Shown in pieces: positions 16,354 to 24,373 of a stretch of 29,068 nucleotides of DNA (position 1 is its first letter; each line of letters opens with the position of its first letter). A model generated the notes under the pieces. The model did no database searches, was not told where the DNA came from, and saw only the letters and a program-made list of their open reading frames with translations. The stretch is from an uncultured Ruminococcus sp. (GTDB lineage: Bacteria > Bacillota > Clostridia > Oscillospirales > Ruminococcaceae): contig UQKC01000032.1 in assembly GCA_900541495.1 (NCBI GenBank), forward strand, positions 1 to 29,068, written 5' to 3'. A program made the translations under genes and the position numbers.

Positions 16354-16360
16354 TGCTTCT
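16345..16360 (-). promoter_or_regulatory. Candidate antiterminator hairpin with six-base loop in the glnN leader
   Basis: GAAGC (16359-16355) pairs with GCTTC (16348-16344) around the loop AATGGC. Its 3' arm is also part of the leader terminator's 5' arm, so the two folds exclude each other. The loop has A at position 1 and G at position 4, the pattern recognised by ANTAR antiterminators such as EutV. Classic targets carry two such hairpins, and I see only one here. Confidence 0.45.
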
Positions 16361-16380
16361 TGTTTTTTGATTACAGTTAT

Positions 16381-16409
16381 ATAATACACTATAAAAATCG
16401 ATTTGTCAA
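16381..16409 (-). promoter_or_regulatory. Sigma-A promoter of glnN
   Basis: On the minus strand, a perfect TTGACA (16409-16404) and TATTAT (16386-16381) are 17 bases apart. Transcription should start near 16374, giving a leader of about 100 bases. Upstream, the sequence to 16560 is strongly AT-rich. It holds two direct TGCAAAAT repeats (plus-strand reading, 16427-16434 and 16448-16455) 21 bases apart. Confidence 0.88.
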
Positions 16410-16561
16410 TACCTTTTTTGAAAAAATGCAAAATATTTTTTATTTCTTGCAAAATGCATTAATTTTTCGATGTTTTAAGCATTAATAATGTTGATTTTGA
16501 AATATTGCTGTATAGATTATTCATATATTGATGATATATCTTATTATTTTGTTTTACACAA

Positions 16562-16596
16562 ATCGGCAGGCTTGCTAAAAAAGCAAACCTGCCGAT
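16562..16596 (-). terminator. Intrinsic terminator of the gatCAB-aspS operon
   Basis: Bases 16562-16576 and 16582-16596 form a 15-bp stem on the minus strand, where one position is a G-U pair, with a five-base loop. TTTGTGT follows on the minus strand. It lies 20 bases after the aspS stop. Together with the glnN leader, promoter and AT-rich upstream DNA, this accounts for the 342-base gap 16275-16616. Confidence 0.8.
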
Positions 16597-16616
16597 AATT
16601 TTTATAAATATTATGC

Positions 16617-17933
16617 TTACGGAAGAAGTCTGTTAAGATCTCTTGGGAACATTGAAGCCTGACGGATATTCTGCTGGTTGAGAAGCTTCATAACAAGTCT
16701 TTCAAGACCGATGCCAAGACCGCCGTGCGGTGGCAGACCGTACTTATGAACTTCGAGGTAAGACTTAAAGTCCTCGGGGTCAAGACCCTGAGCTTTCATC
16801 TTTTCGAGCTGGTCGTTGTAGTTATGGATACGCTGACCGCCCGTGGTGATCTCAAGTCCTCTGAAGAGGAGGTCGAACTTGCAGGCTGTTCTCGGGTCGT
16901 CCTTATCATTCATTGCATAGAACGGAGGCTTTGAGGACGGGAAATTCGTTACGAAAATGAACTCTGTGCCGTATTCTTTCTTTGCCCAATCGCAGAGGAA
17001 AACTTCGTCCTCAGGTTCGAGGTCGAACTTATTCTTGGAACGTGTGCCCTTGATGAGTTCAACAGCTTCCTCAAACTTGATAGCAGGGATCTCTGTGATC
17101 TCGGGGATATCAGCTTCAAGGATTTTGATCTCGGGCTGATAATTTTCCTTGAGGAACTTCATAAGGTAACGGAGCATAGCCGTTTCCATATTCATTACAT
17201 CGTACATATCGTTGATGTAGCCCATTTCAAAGTCAAGACCGATATATTCGTTGAGGTGTCTTGAAGTTGCGTGACGTTCTGCACGGTAAACGGGAGCGAT
17301 CTCGAAAACCCTGTCGAAGAAAGCAACCGCAGTCTGCTTATAGAACTGAGGTGACTGGTTGAGGAAAGCGTCTTTCTGGAAGTAGTCGAGGTGGAAAATG
17401 TTTGCGCCGCCCTCTGCGCCCTGTGCAACGATCTTAGGTGTATGAATTTCGGTGAACTTATTATCGAGCATAAACTGTCTGAATCCCGAAACAACACCCT
17501 CCTGGAACTTGAAGATAGCTCTTTCGTAAGGATTACGGAGAGCAACGCTTCTGTTGTCGAGGTTTACTTCGAGCGAACAGCCGAGCTTTCTCTTGGAAAC
17601 GTGGAGAGGGTACTCATAATCGGGCTTCGACACGATCTCGATATTCTTAAGAGTAAGTTCGATGCCGTTGAAAGCTCTGTCCTCTTTTTTAACAACAGCC
17701 TTTACCTTTACAAAGCAGCCTTCCTTTACTCCGTCAAGAGGATCGGAGCAATTTTCTGCACTGTAAACGGACTGGATAAGATAACGTGCAGTACGGAGAG
17801 TAACGAATGCGAAGCCGCTCATCTGCTTTACGTTATGAACGCAGGCGCAGACTTCGATTTCCTGTCCGACCTTGGAGAGCGCATCTTCAAGATCAAACTC
17901 ATTGAGCAGATCATTTCCGCCGACTTTTATCAT
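16617..17933 (-). CDS. aspS: Archaeal-type aspartyl-tRNA synthetase, probably non-discriminating (aspartate--tRNA(Asp/Asn) ligase)
   Basis: This 438-residue class IIb synthetase has an N-terminal OB anticodon-binding domain, motif 1 near TEIHTPKIVAQGAEGGANIF, motif 2 with RAERHATSRHLNE (from residue 217) and motif 3 GIGLER (407-412). It ends FPRDLNRLLP, like archaeal AspRS. The size is the short archaeal type, not the roughly 590-residue bacterial AspRS. His33 appears to sit where discriminating archaeal enzymes carry Trp, which fits relaxed tRNA(Asn) recognition; that alignment is by eye. Lying 21 bases after gatB, it probably charges tRNA(Asn) with Asp for GatCAB to amidate. AsnRS is the main alternative. 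Confidence 0.85.
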   Translation of the reverse strand: MIKVGGNDLLNEFDLEDALSKVGQEIEVCACVHNVKQMSGFAFVTLRTARYLIQSVYSAENCSDPLDGVKEGCFVKVKAVVKKEDRAFNGIELTLKNIEIVSKPDYEYPLHVSKRKLGCSLEVNLDNRSVALRNPYERAIFKFQEGVVSGFRQFMLDNKFTEIHTPKIVAQGAEGGANIFHLDYFQKDAFLNQSPQFYKQTAVAFFDRVFEIAPVYRAERHATSRHLNEYIGLDFEMGYINDMYDVMNMETAMLRYLMKFLKENYQPEIKILEADIPEITEIPAIKFEEAVELIKGTRSKNKFDLEPEDEVFLCDWAKKEYGTEFIFVTNFPSSKPPFYAMNDKDDPRTACKFDLLFRGLEITTGGQRIHNYNDQLEKMKAQGLDPEDFKSYLEVHKYGLPPHGGLGIGLERLVMKLLNQQNIRQASMFPRDLNRLLP

Positions 17934-17954
17934 TTCAAAAACAACCTTTCATAA

Positions 17955-19400
17955 TTAGGATTTGAGTTTCTTTTCAAGTTCTTCCTTGATAACCTTTGGT
18001 GTGCAGACACCCTTAAGAGCCTTTGTGCACTGACCCATAATGAAGCCGAATACCTTTGCATCGCCGCCCTTATACTGTGCGACAGCCTTTTCATTTTCGG
18101 AAAGCACCTTATCGATAACTTCAGCAACCTTGCCGAGGTCATTGCTGATAAGAAGTCCCTTTTCCTTAGCGATAGTTTCGGGGTCGCCGCCCTTTTCGGA
18201 CATCACTCTGAATACGTCCTTAGCGTCATTCTTGGAAACCTTTTCTGTATCAGCCATTTCAACGAGCTTTGCAAGCTGTTCAGCTGTGAACGGGAGGTTT
18301 TCGAGAGCGATCTCGCCGAGGTTGATTCTTCTCATAAGCTCGCCGTTGATGAAGTTGCAGATAGACTTAGGATTGTTGTAAGCCTTTACAGCAGCATCGA
18401 AGAAATCGGAGAGTATCTTATTTGCAACGAGTATCTTAGCGTCATTTTCGGAAAGACCGTATTCGCTTGTATATCTGATGATTCGCTGTGCGGGAAGTTC
18501 AGGGAGCGAATTCTTGATAGCATCGAGCTGTTCGTCGGTGAAGTTTACCTGGAGGATATCAGGCTCGGGAAAATAACGGTAATCGTGAGCGTTTTCCTTG
18601 GAACGCATTGCCTTTGTTTCGCCGCGGTTATCATCAAAACGTCTTGTTTCCTGAATGACCTTTTTGCCCATATCGAGGAGCTTGCCCTGACGGTAGATCT
18701 CAAAGTCGATAGCACGGCCGATAGCTTTGATAGAGTTGAGGTTCTTCATCTCGGTTCTTGTGCCGAACTCTGTGTCGGTCGGCTTCATGATAGAAACGTT
18801 GACATCGGCACGGATAGAACCCTGCTCCATTTTACAGTCACAAACGCCTGCATACTGGAGGAGGAGCGAAACCTTTTCAACGAAAGCCTTAGCTTCGGCA
18901 GCGGAAGACATATCAGGCTCGGTAACGATCTCGATAAGCGGAACGCCGCAGCGGTTATAGTCGGCGAGGGAAACGCCGTTGAGGTCATCGTGGATAAGCT
19001 TGCCTGCGTCTTCCTCGAGGTGGATTCTGTTGATTCTGATATTCTTTGTTTTCTTTACGCCGTCTTCCTCATACTCGATAGGAACAAGTCCGTTGATGCA
19101 GAGAGGAAGATTGAGCTGTGAGATCTGATAAGCTTTCGGAAGGTCAGGATAGAAATAGTTCTTTCTGTCAAAAACAGAGAACTTGTTAATATCGCAGCCC
19201 ATTGCGAAGCCTGCCTTTACGGCATATTCAACAGCTGTCTGGTTGATAACGGGAAGCGTTCCCGGCATACCAGAGCATACGGGACAGCAGCGTGAGTTTT
19301 TGCCGCCGCCGAATTCGGCGCTGCAGGTACAGAAAACTTTTGATTTGGTTAAAAGTTCAGCGTGAACTTCAAGACCGATAACTGGAATATATGCTGACAT
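17955..19400 (-). CDS. gatB: Asp-tRNA(Asn)/Glu-tRNA(Gln) amidotransferase subunit B
   Basis: This 481-residue tRNA-binding and kinase subunit of GatCAB phosphorylates the misacylated residue and accepts ammonia from GatA. It starts with IPVIGLEVHAELLTKSKVFC. The Cys cluster CTCSAEF...RCCPVCSGMPG probably binds zinc. RKNYFYPDLPKAYQISQ and the C-terminal YqeY-like helical tail are also present. Full length. It lies 18 bases after gatA and 21 bases before aspS. Confidence 0.97.
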   Translation of the reverse strand: MSAYIPVIGLEVHAELLTKSKVFCTCSAEFGGGKNSRCCPVCSGMPGTLPVINQTAVEYAVKAGFAMGCDINKFSVFDRKNYFYPDLPKAYQISQLNLPLCINGLVPIEYEEDGVKKTKNIRINRIHLEEDAGKLIHDDLNGVSLADYNRCGVPLIEIVTEPDMSSAAEAKAFVEKVSLLLQYAGVCDCKMEQGSIRADVNVSIMKPTDTEFGTRTEMKNLNSIKAIGRAIDFEIYRQGKLLDMGKKVIQETRRFDDNRGETKAMRSKENAHDYRYFPEPDILQVNFTDEQLDAIKNSLPELPAQRIIRYTSEYGLSENDAKILVANKILSDFFDAAVKAYNNPKSICNFINGELMRRINLGEIALENLPFTAEQLAKLVEMADTEKVSKNDAKDVFRVMSEKGGDPETIAKEKGLLISNDLGKVAEVIDKVLSENEKAVAQYKGGDAKVFGFIMGQCTKALKGVCTPKVIKEELEKKLKS

Positions 19401-19418
19401 TATCTTCTTCCCCTTTCC

Positions 19419-20870
19419 TTAAAGGCTTGCGTTCTGACGTGTGAAATTCTTTTCAAATGCGTCAGCAGCCTGAATGATAGTAGCTTCGTCCCACTTCTTG
19501 CCTATGATAGACATACCGATAGGCATACCCTTGGAGTCATATCCGCAGGTCGTGGAGATTCCGGGGAGAGATGCAATATTTACTGTAACAGTGCAGATAT
19601 CAGCCTGATACATCTTTGCAGGGTCGGAAATATTTTCGTTTACGCCGTAAGCAACGGTAGGAGCAGTCGGTGTAAGGATAACATCGCAGCCTGTGAAGAT
19701 GTTTTCGTATTCTTCACGGATCTTCTGCTTAAGAGCCATTGCCTTGCCGTAGTAAGCATCATAGTAACCGCTGGAAAGAGCGTAGTTGCCGAGCATGATT
19801 CTTCTCTTTACTTCCTCGCCGAAGCCCTCTCTTCTTGAATTGGAGATAAGCTCTGCGAAGTTTTCGCCCTCTTCGGAACGATGACCGTACTTGATACCGT
19901 CGAAACGTGAGAGGTTTGAAGAAGCTTCTGCGGAAGAAATGAGGTAATATGCAGCAACGGCATATTTGAGTGACGGCATAGAGCAGTCAACAAGCTCTGC
20001 ACCGAGAGATTTATAGTAATCAGCAGCTGCAAGAACAGCCTTTCTTACTTCATCATCGATACCCTCTGCATAGAATTCCTTAGGAACAGCGATCTTCATT
20101 CCCTTGATATCCTGACCGATCTTAGCTGTGAAATCGGGAACTTCGTTCTTGGAAGAAGTTCCATCGTGAGGGTCGTAACCTGCGATAGCATTAAGTATAA
20201 CAGCGCAGTCCTCTGCGGATTTAGCGATAGGTCCGATCTGGTCGAGTGAGCTTGCAAAAGCAACAAGACCATAACGCGAAACGCGTCCGTAGGTAGGCTT
20301 AAGACCTGTTGCACCGCAGAAAGAAGACGGCTGTCTGATTGATCCGCCCGTATCCGAACCGAGCGCAGCTGCGCAGAGCGAAGCGCTTACAGCTGCAGCA
20401 GAACCACCCGAACTGCCGCCCGGAACTCTTGTGAGGTCATAAGGGTTCTTAGTCTTTTTGAAAGCGGAGGTCTGTGTAGAACCGCCCATTGCGAATTCGT
20501 CCATAGAAACCTTGCCGAGCATTACTGCGCCCTCATTTTCAAGCTTATCCATAACGGTAGCATTGTAAAAAGGAACAAAATTCTCGAGCATTTTGGAAGA
20601 ACAGGTAGTTTTTACGCCGTCTGTACAAATATTATCCTTGATAGCGAGCGGAATACCGCAGAGTGCGGAAGCCTCGCCCTTATTTATCTTTTCCTGAGCT
20701 TTTTCAGCAGCCTTTTCGGCAGCTTCAGCTGTAACGGTTATATAGCTTTCGAGCTTATCATCGACCGCTTTGATCCTGTCGAGGTAAGCGTCTGTGAGTT
20801 CCTTTGCGGAAAGCTCTTTTTTATCAAGCATTGAACGCAGATCGCTGATTTTCAGTGCAGTTAAATCCAT
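19419..20870 (-). CDS. gatA: Asp-tRNA(Asn)/Glu-tRNA(Gln) amidotransferase subunit A
   Basis: This 483-residue amidase subunit hydrolyses glutamine and passes ammonia to GatB. The Ser-cisSer-Lys triad of amidase-signature enzymes is present: Lys78 in AIKDN, Ser153 in GGSSGGSAAAV and Ser177 in DTGGSIRQP. I chose the ATG at 20870, since AAAGGA lies nine bases upstream; the in-frame ATG at 20888 precedes that site. It follows gatC by 33 bases. Confidence 0.97.
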   Translation of the reverse strand: MDLTALKISDLRSMLDKKELSAKELTDAYLDRIKAVDDKLESYITVTAEAAEKAAEKAQEKINKGEASALCGIPLAIKDNICTDGVKTTCSSKMLENFVPFYNATVMDKLENEGAVMLGKVSMDEFAMGGSTQTSAFKKTKNPYDLTRVPGGSSGGSAAAVSASLCAAALGSDTGGSIRQPSSFCGATGLKPTYGRVSRYGLVAFASSLDQIGPIAKSAEDCAVILNAIAGYDPHDGTSSKNEVPDFTAKIGQDIKGMKIAVPKEFYAEGIDDEVRKAVLAAADYYKSLGAELVDCSMPSLKYAVAAYYLISSAEASSNLSRFDGIKYGHRSEEGENFAELISNSRREGFGEEVKRRIMLGNYALSSGYYDAYYGKAMALKQKIREEYENIFTGCDVILTPTAPTVAYGVNENISDPAKMYQADICTVTVNIASLPGISTTCGYDSKGMPIGMSIIGKKWDEATIIQAADAFEKNFTRQNASL

Positions 20871-20903
20871 TTGGTGACATCCTTTCATTCTATTATAATA
20901 GTA

Positions 20904-21182
20904 TTATTCAACAACCTTAGGAACAACAAAAGCGTCCTCTGAATTTACTGCATTCTGCAGGATCTTGGCTGTCGGGTAAGAATCTGCTGCGATGTCCTTG
21001 CGCAAATCGTTGAGATAAACGTTGTGATTATCTTTGATAGGATCATAAGTAACATCAATTTCCTTAATAGTATCCATTATTTCGATAATCCCCGTCATAT
21101 CGCCTGCCATTTTTTCAAGCTCTTCGTCTGTAAAGCTGAGTCTGCCGAGCTGGGACAGGTATCTGACCATATCTAAATCCAT
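20904..21182 (-). CDS. gatC: Asp-tRNA(Asn)/Glu-tRNA(Gln) amidotransferase subunit C
   Basis: This 92-residue protein is the small stabilising subunit that wraps around GatA and bridges to GatB. It shows the family pattern VRYLSQLGRLSFTDEELEKM at the start and a LRKDI-type segment in the second half. It is first in the gatCAB-aspS operon, with GAGGT upstream and a promoter at 21225-21253. The leader is about 35 bases, too short for a T-box. Confidence 0.95.
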   Translation of the reverse strand: MDLDMVRYLSQLGRLSFTDEELEKMAGDMTGIIEIMDTIKEIDVTYDPIKDNHNVYLNDLRKDIAADSYPTAKILQNAVNSEDAFVVPKVVE

Positions 21183-21224
21183 AAAATCTACCTCATTTCT
21201 ATCAGAATCATAAATACAGAATAT

Positions 21225-21253
21225 ATTATAGCATGTTTTAACTATATTTGCAA
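21225..21253 (-). promoter_or_regulatory. Sigma-A promoter of gatCAB-aspS
   Basis: On the minus strand, TTGCAA (21253-21248) and a perfect TATAAT (21230-21225) are 17 bases apart, with a TG-type extension (TGCTATAAT). It lies about 45 bases upstream of gatC. Confidence 0.82.
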
Positions 21254-21297
21254 GACAAATTGCAAAAAATTTCGATATTTTGAGAAATTATAAAAAT

Positions 21298-21325
21298 CGG
21301 AGCCTGCTTTCTGCGGCAGACCCCG
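21298..21325 (-). terminator. Intrinsic terminator of the murD operon
   Basis: On the minus strand, bases 21325-21316 and 21307-21298 form a 10-bp stem with two G-U pairs and an eight-base loop, followed by ATTTTTATAA. It lies seven bases after the stop codon of the YnbB-like gene. Confidence 0.88.
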
Positions 21326-21331
21326 TTATAG

Positions 21332-22630
21332 TTATACTATTCTGATGCAGTGCTTATCATACATTTCCTGAATGGCTGTAAGAACGCCAAGTCGTGCCAC
21401 AGGGAATGTGAGTCCGCCCTGAACATAAGCTGCGAACGGTTCACGGAGAGGTGCATCGGCAGAAAGCTCGATAGAAGCACCCATATTGAACGCACCTGCC
21501 GCCATTATTACCTGAGAATCGTATCCGGGCATATCCCAAGGCTCGGGAGTTACATAGCTGTCGATAGGCGAGCCTTTCTGTATTCCCTGACAGAATGCAA
21601 TGAGATTCTCGGAATTCTTCATAAGGACGGTCGTGATGATATCTCCCCTCTTTGCGCCCTGTGCAGGAAGACATTCAAAGCCGAGCATCGTCATTATCTT
21701 GCCTGTAAAGATAGCTGTCTTTACAGCACTGCAAACGACTTCGGGAGCAAGCAGGAGTCCCTGATACATAAGCTTGTTCTGATTGAGCGTGCAGCCGACT
21801 TCCTTGCCCATGCCAACGCAGGTCATTCTGTAAGAGCAAAGCTCTACAAGCTTCTTTTTGCCTGCGATATATCCGCCCGTTTCGGCAATGCCTGCGCCCG
21901 GGTTCTTGATAAGTGAACCGATGATAAGGTCAGCGCCAACAGAAAGCGGTTCTGCTTCTTCAACAAATTCGCCGTAGCAGTTATCTACCATTATAATAGC
22001 GTTCGGATTGGCATTTTTAACGCTCTTGACGATCTCAGCGATATCTTCAATGGTAAGTGTCGGACGGAGTGCATAACCTCTGGAGCGCTGTATGTACGCT
22101 ACCTTTGCGTCCTTTACTTTCATAAAGATATCTGCAAGATTCGGCTTTCCGTCAGGGAGAAAATCAACCTGATCGTATTCAACGCCAAAATCTTTAAGAG
22201 AACCGTTTCCGTTTCCTCTGATACCGATAACTTCTTCAAGGGTATCATAAGGTTTGCCTGTCAAGCCGACAAGCTTGTCACCTGTTCTGAGAACGCCGAA
22301 AAGTGCAACTGTAAGCGCGTGTGTTCCCGAAACGAAAGAGTGACGTACAAGAGCATCCTCCGCACCCATAACTTCGGCATACACCTTGTCAAGTGTATCT
22401 CTGCCGACATCATCATAGCCATAACCCGTTGTGCCGACAAGACAAGCCGAGCTGACTTTATTGTTGATGAATGCATAGAGAACCTTTTCGCTGTTCTTTC
22501 GTGCTATCTTTTCCGCAAGCGCAAATTCTTCGCTGCATTCCGCTTCTGCTTTTTCAGCAAGCTTTAAAATTCTTTCATCAAACTCAAAACCCTTTTTAAC
22601 AACGGGCTTCGGATCAAAAATTTCTGCCAT
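21332..22630 (-). CDS. YnbB-type PLP-dependent protein (methionine gamma-lyase / aluminium-resistance family)
   Basis: This 432-residue PLP-fold protein belongs to the family named aluminium-resistance protein, annotated today as methionine gamma-lyase family (B. subtilis YnbB). Typical segments are GTTGYGYDDVGRDTLDKVYA, VRHSFVSGTHAL, IMVDNCYGEFVE and IIGSLIKNPGAGIAETGGYI, where the Lys probably holds PLP. The true substrate is not settled; a sulfur amino acid is the usual suggestion. GAGAGGT precedes the ATG. It is the last gene of the murD operon, 15 bases after the GNAT gene. Confidence 0.9.
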   Translation of the reverse strand: MAEIFDPKPVVKKGFEFDERILKLAEKAEAECSEEFALAEKIARKNSEKVLYAFINNKVSSACLVGTTGYGYDDVGRDTLDKVYAEVMGAEDALVRHSFVSGTHALTVALFGVLRTGDKLVGLTGKPYDTLEEVIGIRGNGNGSLKDFGVEYDQVDFLPDGKPNLADIFMKVKDAKVAYIQRSRGYALRPTLTIEDIAEIVKSVKNANPNAIIMVDNCYGEFVEEAEPLSVGADLIIGSLIKNPGAGIAETGGYIAGKKKLVELCSYRMTCVGMGKEVGCTLNQNKLMYQGLLLAPEVVCSAVKTAIFTGKIMTMLGFECLPAQGAKRGDIITTVLMKNSENLIAFCQGIQKGSPIDSYVTPEPWDMPGYDSQVIMAAGAFNMGASIELSADAPLREPFAAYVQGGLTFPVARLGVLTAIQEMYDKHCIRIV

Positions 22631-22645
22631 TTTAAAATGTACCTC

Positions 22646-23356
22646 TCATCTTTTCATTATTTCATAAACTATATCTGTAAGTATTGGTTCAAATCCAAGT
22701 GACTGATAGAACGTATACCGTTCTTTTTTGCTGTAAAGATATACTTCTTTACATTCTTTTTCATAATTTTCGCAAAGCCATTTTATGAGCCTTGCCGCAT
22801 TTCCCTGCCCTCTGTCTGCACTCGCAGTCGCAATATGCGAAAGAAAGACAAATCCGTTTATATCGAACGCTTTTGTGACTGTTGTTGTTTTATAAATGTA
22901 TATATCGGAAACGCCGTGGCGAATTTTGTGTGAAATATCAACATACCATTCGTCAAATTCGGTTATCCCGAATGCTTCCGAGATTATCGGGAAACATTCG
23001 GCCATAAAGGCGTTATGCTTTACATCAATTTCTTCGCCGCAGGACAAGTTTTTAGGCGCTTTGAACAATGTTCGTTCTGTTTGAATGTAATCACTGCTCA
23101 AATCAAGGCGAATATTCGTGGAAACTTCGACCGTTACGGGACAAAGCATCTCAATAAAGCCGTCAAGTTCACTTTCATCAAAACTACCGTCAGCTATCAA
23201 TGTGCTGTTGTATGTGAGTATCGTTCCGCCCTCTTCGTTCGTGTACAATTTGCAAAAATCATAGCTTGTACCGTAAGCATTGAGCAGTGAACGTATCTTA
23301 TAGCCGTAATAGCTTTCCGAAAGCTTTATATCGGTGTCAAAAATGCGCTTTATCAA
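22646..23356 (-). CDS. GNAT-like acetyltransferase with a long N-terminal region
   Basis: This protein of about 236 residues has a C-terminal GNAT domain: IATASADRGQGNAARLIKWL carries the acetyl-CoA motif (R-G-Q-G), and YQSLGFEPI is the last strand region. The first 110 residues are not recognised. I prefer a TTG start at 23356. It overlaps the stop of the preceding peptidase gene as TTGA and lies eight bases after AAGGTG. A GTG at 23365 is too close to that site. The substrate is unknown. Its place between peptidase genes and a PLP enzyme suggests amino-acid or peptide metabolism, weakly. Confidence 0.8.
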   Translation of the reverse strand: MIKRIFDTDIKLSESYYGYKIRSLLNAYGTSYDFCKLYTNEEGGTILTYNSTLIADGSFDESELDGFIEMLCPVTVEVSTNIRLDLSSDYIQTERTLFKAPKNLSCGEEIDVKHNAFMAECFPIISEAFGITEFDEWYVDISHKIRHGVSDIYIYKTTTVTKAFDINGFVFLSHIATASADRGQGNAARLIKWLCENYEKECKEVYLYSKKERYTFYQSLGFEPILTDIVYEIMKR

Positions 23357-24372
23357 AGTTCGCACACCTTTTTTATCATAAGTTCAGTGAGTTTGAGCGA
23401 ATTTTCCATATCGGATAATCTCGCCGCACTCGCAGGTGAATGGAGATAACGGCACGGGATAGAAATTGCAAGCGTTCTTACGCCGCCCTTTGTGATATGG
23501 ATAGCTCCGCTGTCGTTTCCGCCTGCGACCATAGTTTTTGTCTGCCACGGGATATTGTTTTCGACAGCGATCTGCTTGGAAATTTCAAAAAGTTCACGGT
23601 CATAGATAGTCGATCTGTCCATATACGAAACAACAGGTCCTTTTCCAAGTTCGCAGCAGCGTTCAGCGCCGCTTGCAAGAGGGATATCTGCCGCCGTAGT
23701 CGATTCAAGCACGATAGCAAAGTCAGGTTCAACTGTAAAGGCAGCTGCCCTTGCACCTCTCAGACCAACTTCTTCCTGAACAACGAATGTGAACGTAACA
23801 TCATATTCCAGTTCACTGTTGATGAGCATTATCATTACAGCACAGCCAAATCGGTCATCGATAGCTTTTGAACAAAGCATATCTTCGCCGAGCGGCAATA
23901 TCTCGGAATCGAAGTAAACATAATCACCAAGTGAAACAAGCTTTTCTGTTTCTTCCTTGCTCTCCGTTCCGATATCGATATAAAGTCCCGAAAATTCGGC
24001 GGCTTTGTTTCTTTCGGAAGAAGAAAGATTATGCACAGCCTTTGAGCCGATAACACCGTGAATGTTGCCGATGCGAACATTTCGTCCGATAACAACTCTT
24101 GCATCGATACCGCCAACGGGTGAGAATGTCAGCGTTCCGTCCGACTTAACAGAGGTAACTATCATTCCGACCTCGTCCATGTGCGCGGATATCATAAGTT
24201 TTTTCGCAGGTGTTTTTCTGCCCTTTTTATATGCGATAATGTTTCCGAGATTATCGACCTTGTATTCGCACTTGCCCTTTATCTTTTCAATGATATATTC
24301 ACGGACATTTTTCTCATCGCCCGAAGTGCCGTTAAGGGCGCAAAGTTCCTTTAAAAGTGAAGTGAACTCCAT
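23353..24372 (-). CDS. M42 family metallopeptidase (second of a tandem pair)
   Basis: This 339-residue enzyme is a two-metal aminopeptidase of the M42 family (glutamyl aminopeptidase/TET-like, once called endoglucanase). Residues visible: His64-x-Asp66-Glu67 in SAHMDEVG, Asp172-Asp173 in AIDDR, Glu200-Glu201 in QEEVG, Glu223 in VLEST, GGNDSG and a late His in RYLHSP. All expected ligands are present. The ATG at 24372 begins one base after the upstream paralogue's stop, with AGGAGGTG inside that gene. It probably forms cytosolic oligomers that trim peptides. Confidence 0.94.
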   Translation of the reverse strand: MEFTSLLKELCALNGTSGDEKNVREYIIEKIKGKCEYKVDNLGNIIAYKKGRKTPAKKLMISAHMDEVGMIVTSVKSDGTLTFSPVGGIDARVVIGRNVRIGNIHGVIGSKAVHNLSSSERNKAAEFSGLYIDIGTESKEETEKLVSLGDYVYFDSEILPLGEDMLCSKAIDDRFGCAVMIMLINSELEYDVTFTFVVQEEVGLRGARAAAFTVEPDFAIVLESTTAADIPLASGAERCCELGKGPVVSYMDRSTIYDRELFEISKQIAVENNIPWQTKTMVAGGNDSGAIHITKGGVRTLAISIPCRYLHSPASAARLSDMENSLKLTELMIKKVCEL

Positions 24373-24373
24373 T

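Noticed and set aside
16617..17933. Asparaginyl-tRNA synthetase
   Set aside because: Motif 2 (RAERHATSRHLNE), the archaeal-AspRS-like C-terminus and the gatCAB context favour an archaeal-type AspRS. AsnRS remains a minor possibility.
21183..21331. T-box riboswitch upstream of gatC
   Set aside because: The promoter leaves only about 40 bases of leader, with no T-box consensus and no terminator/antiterminator pair.
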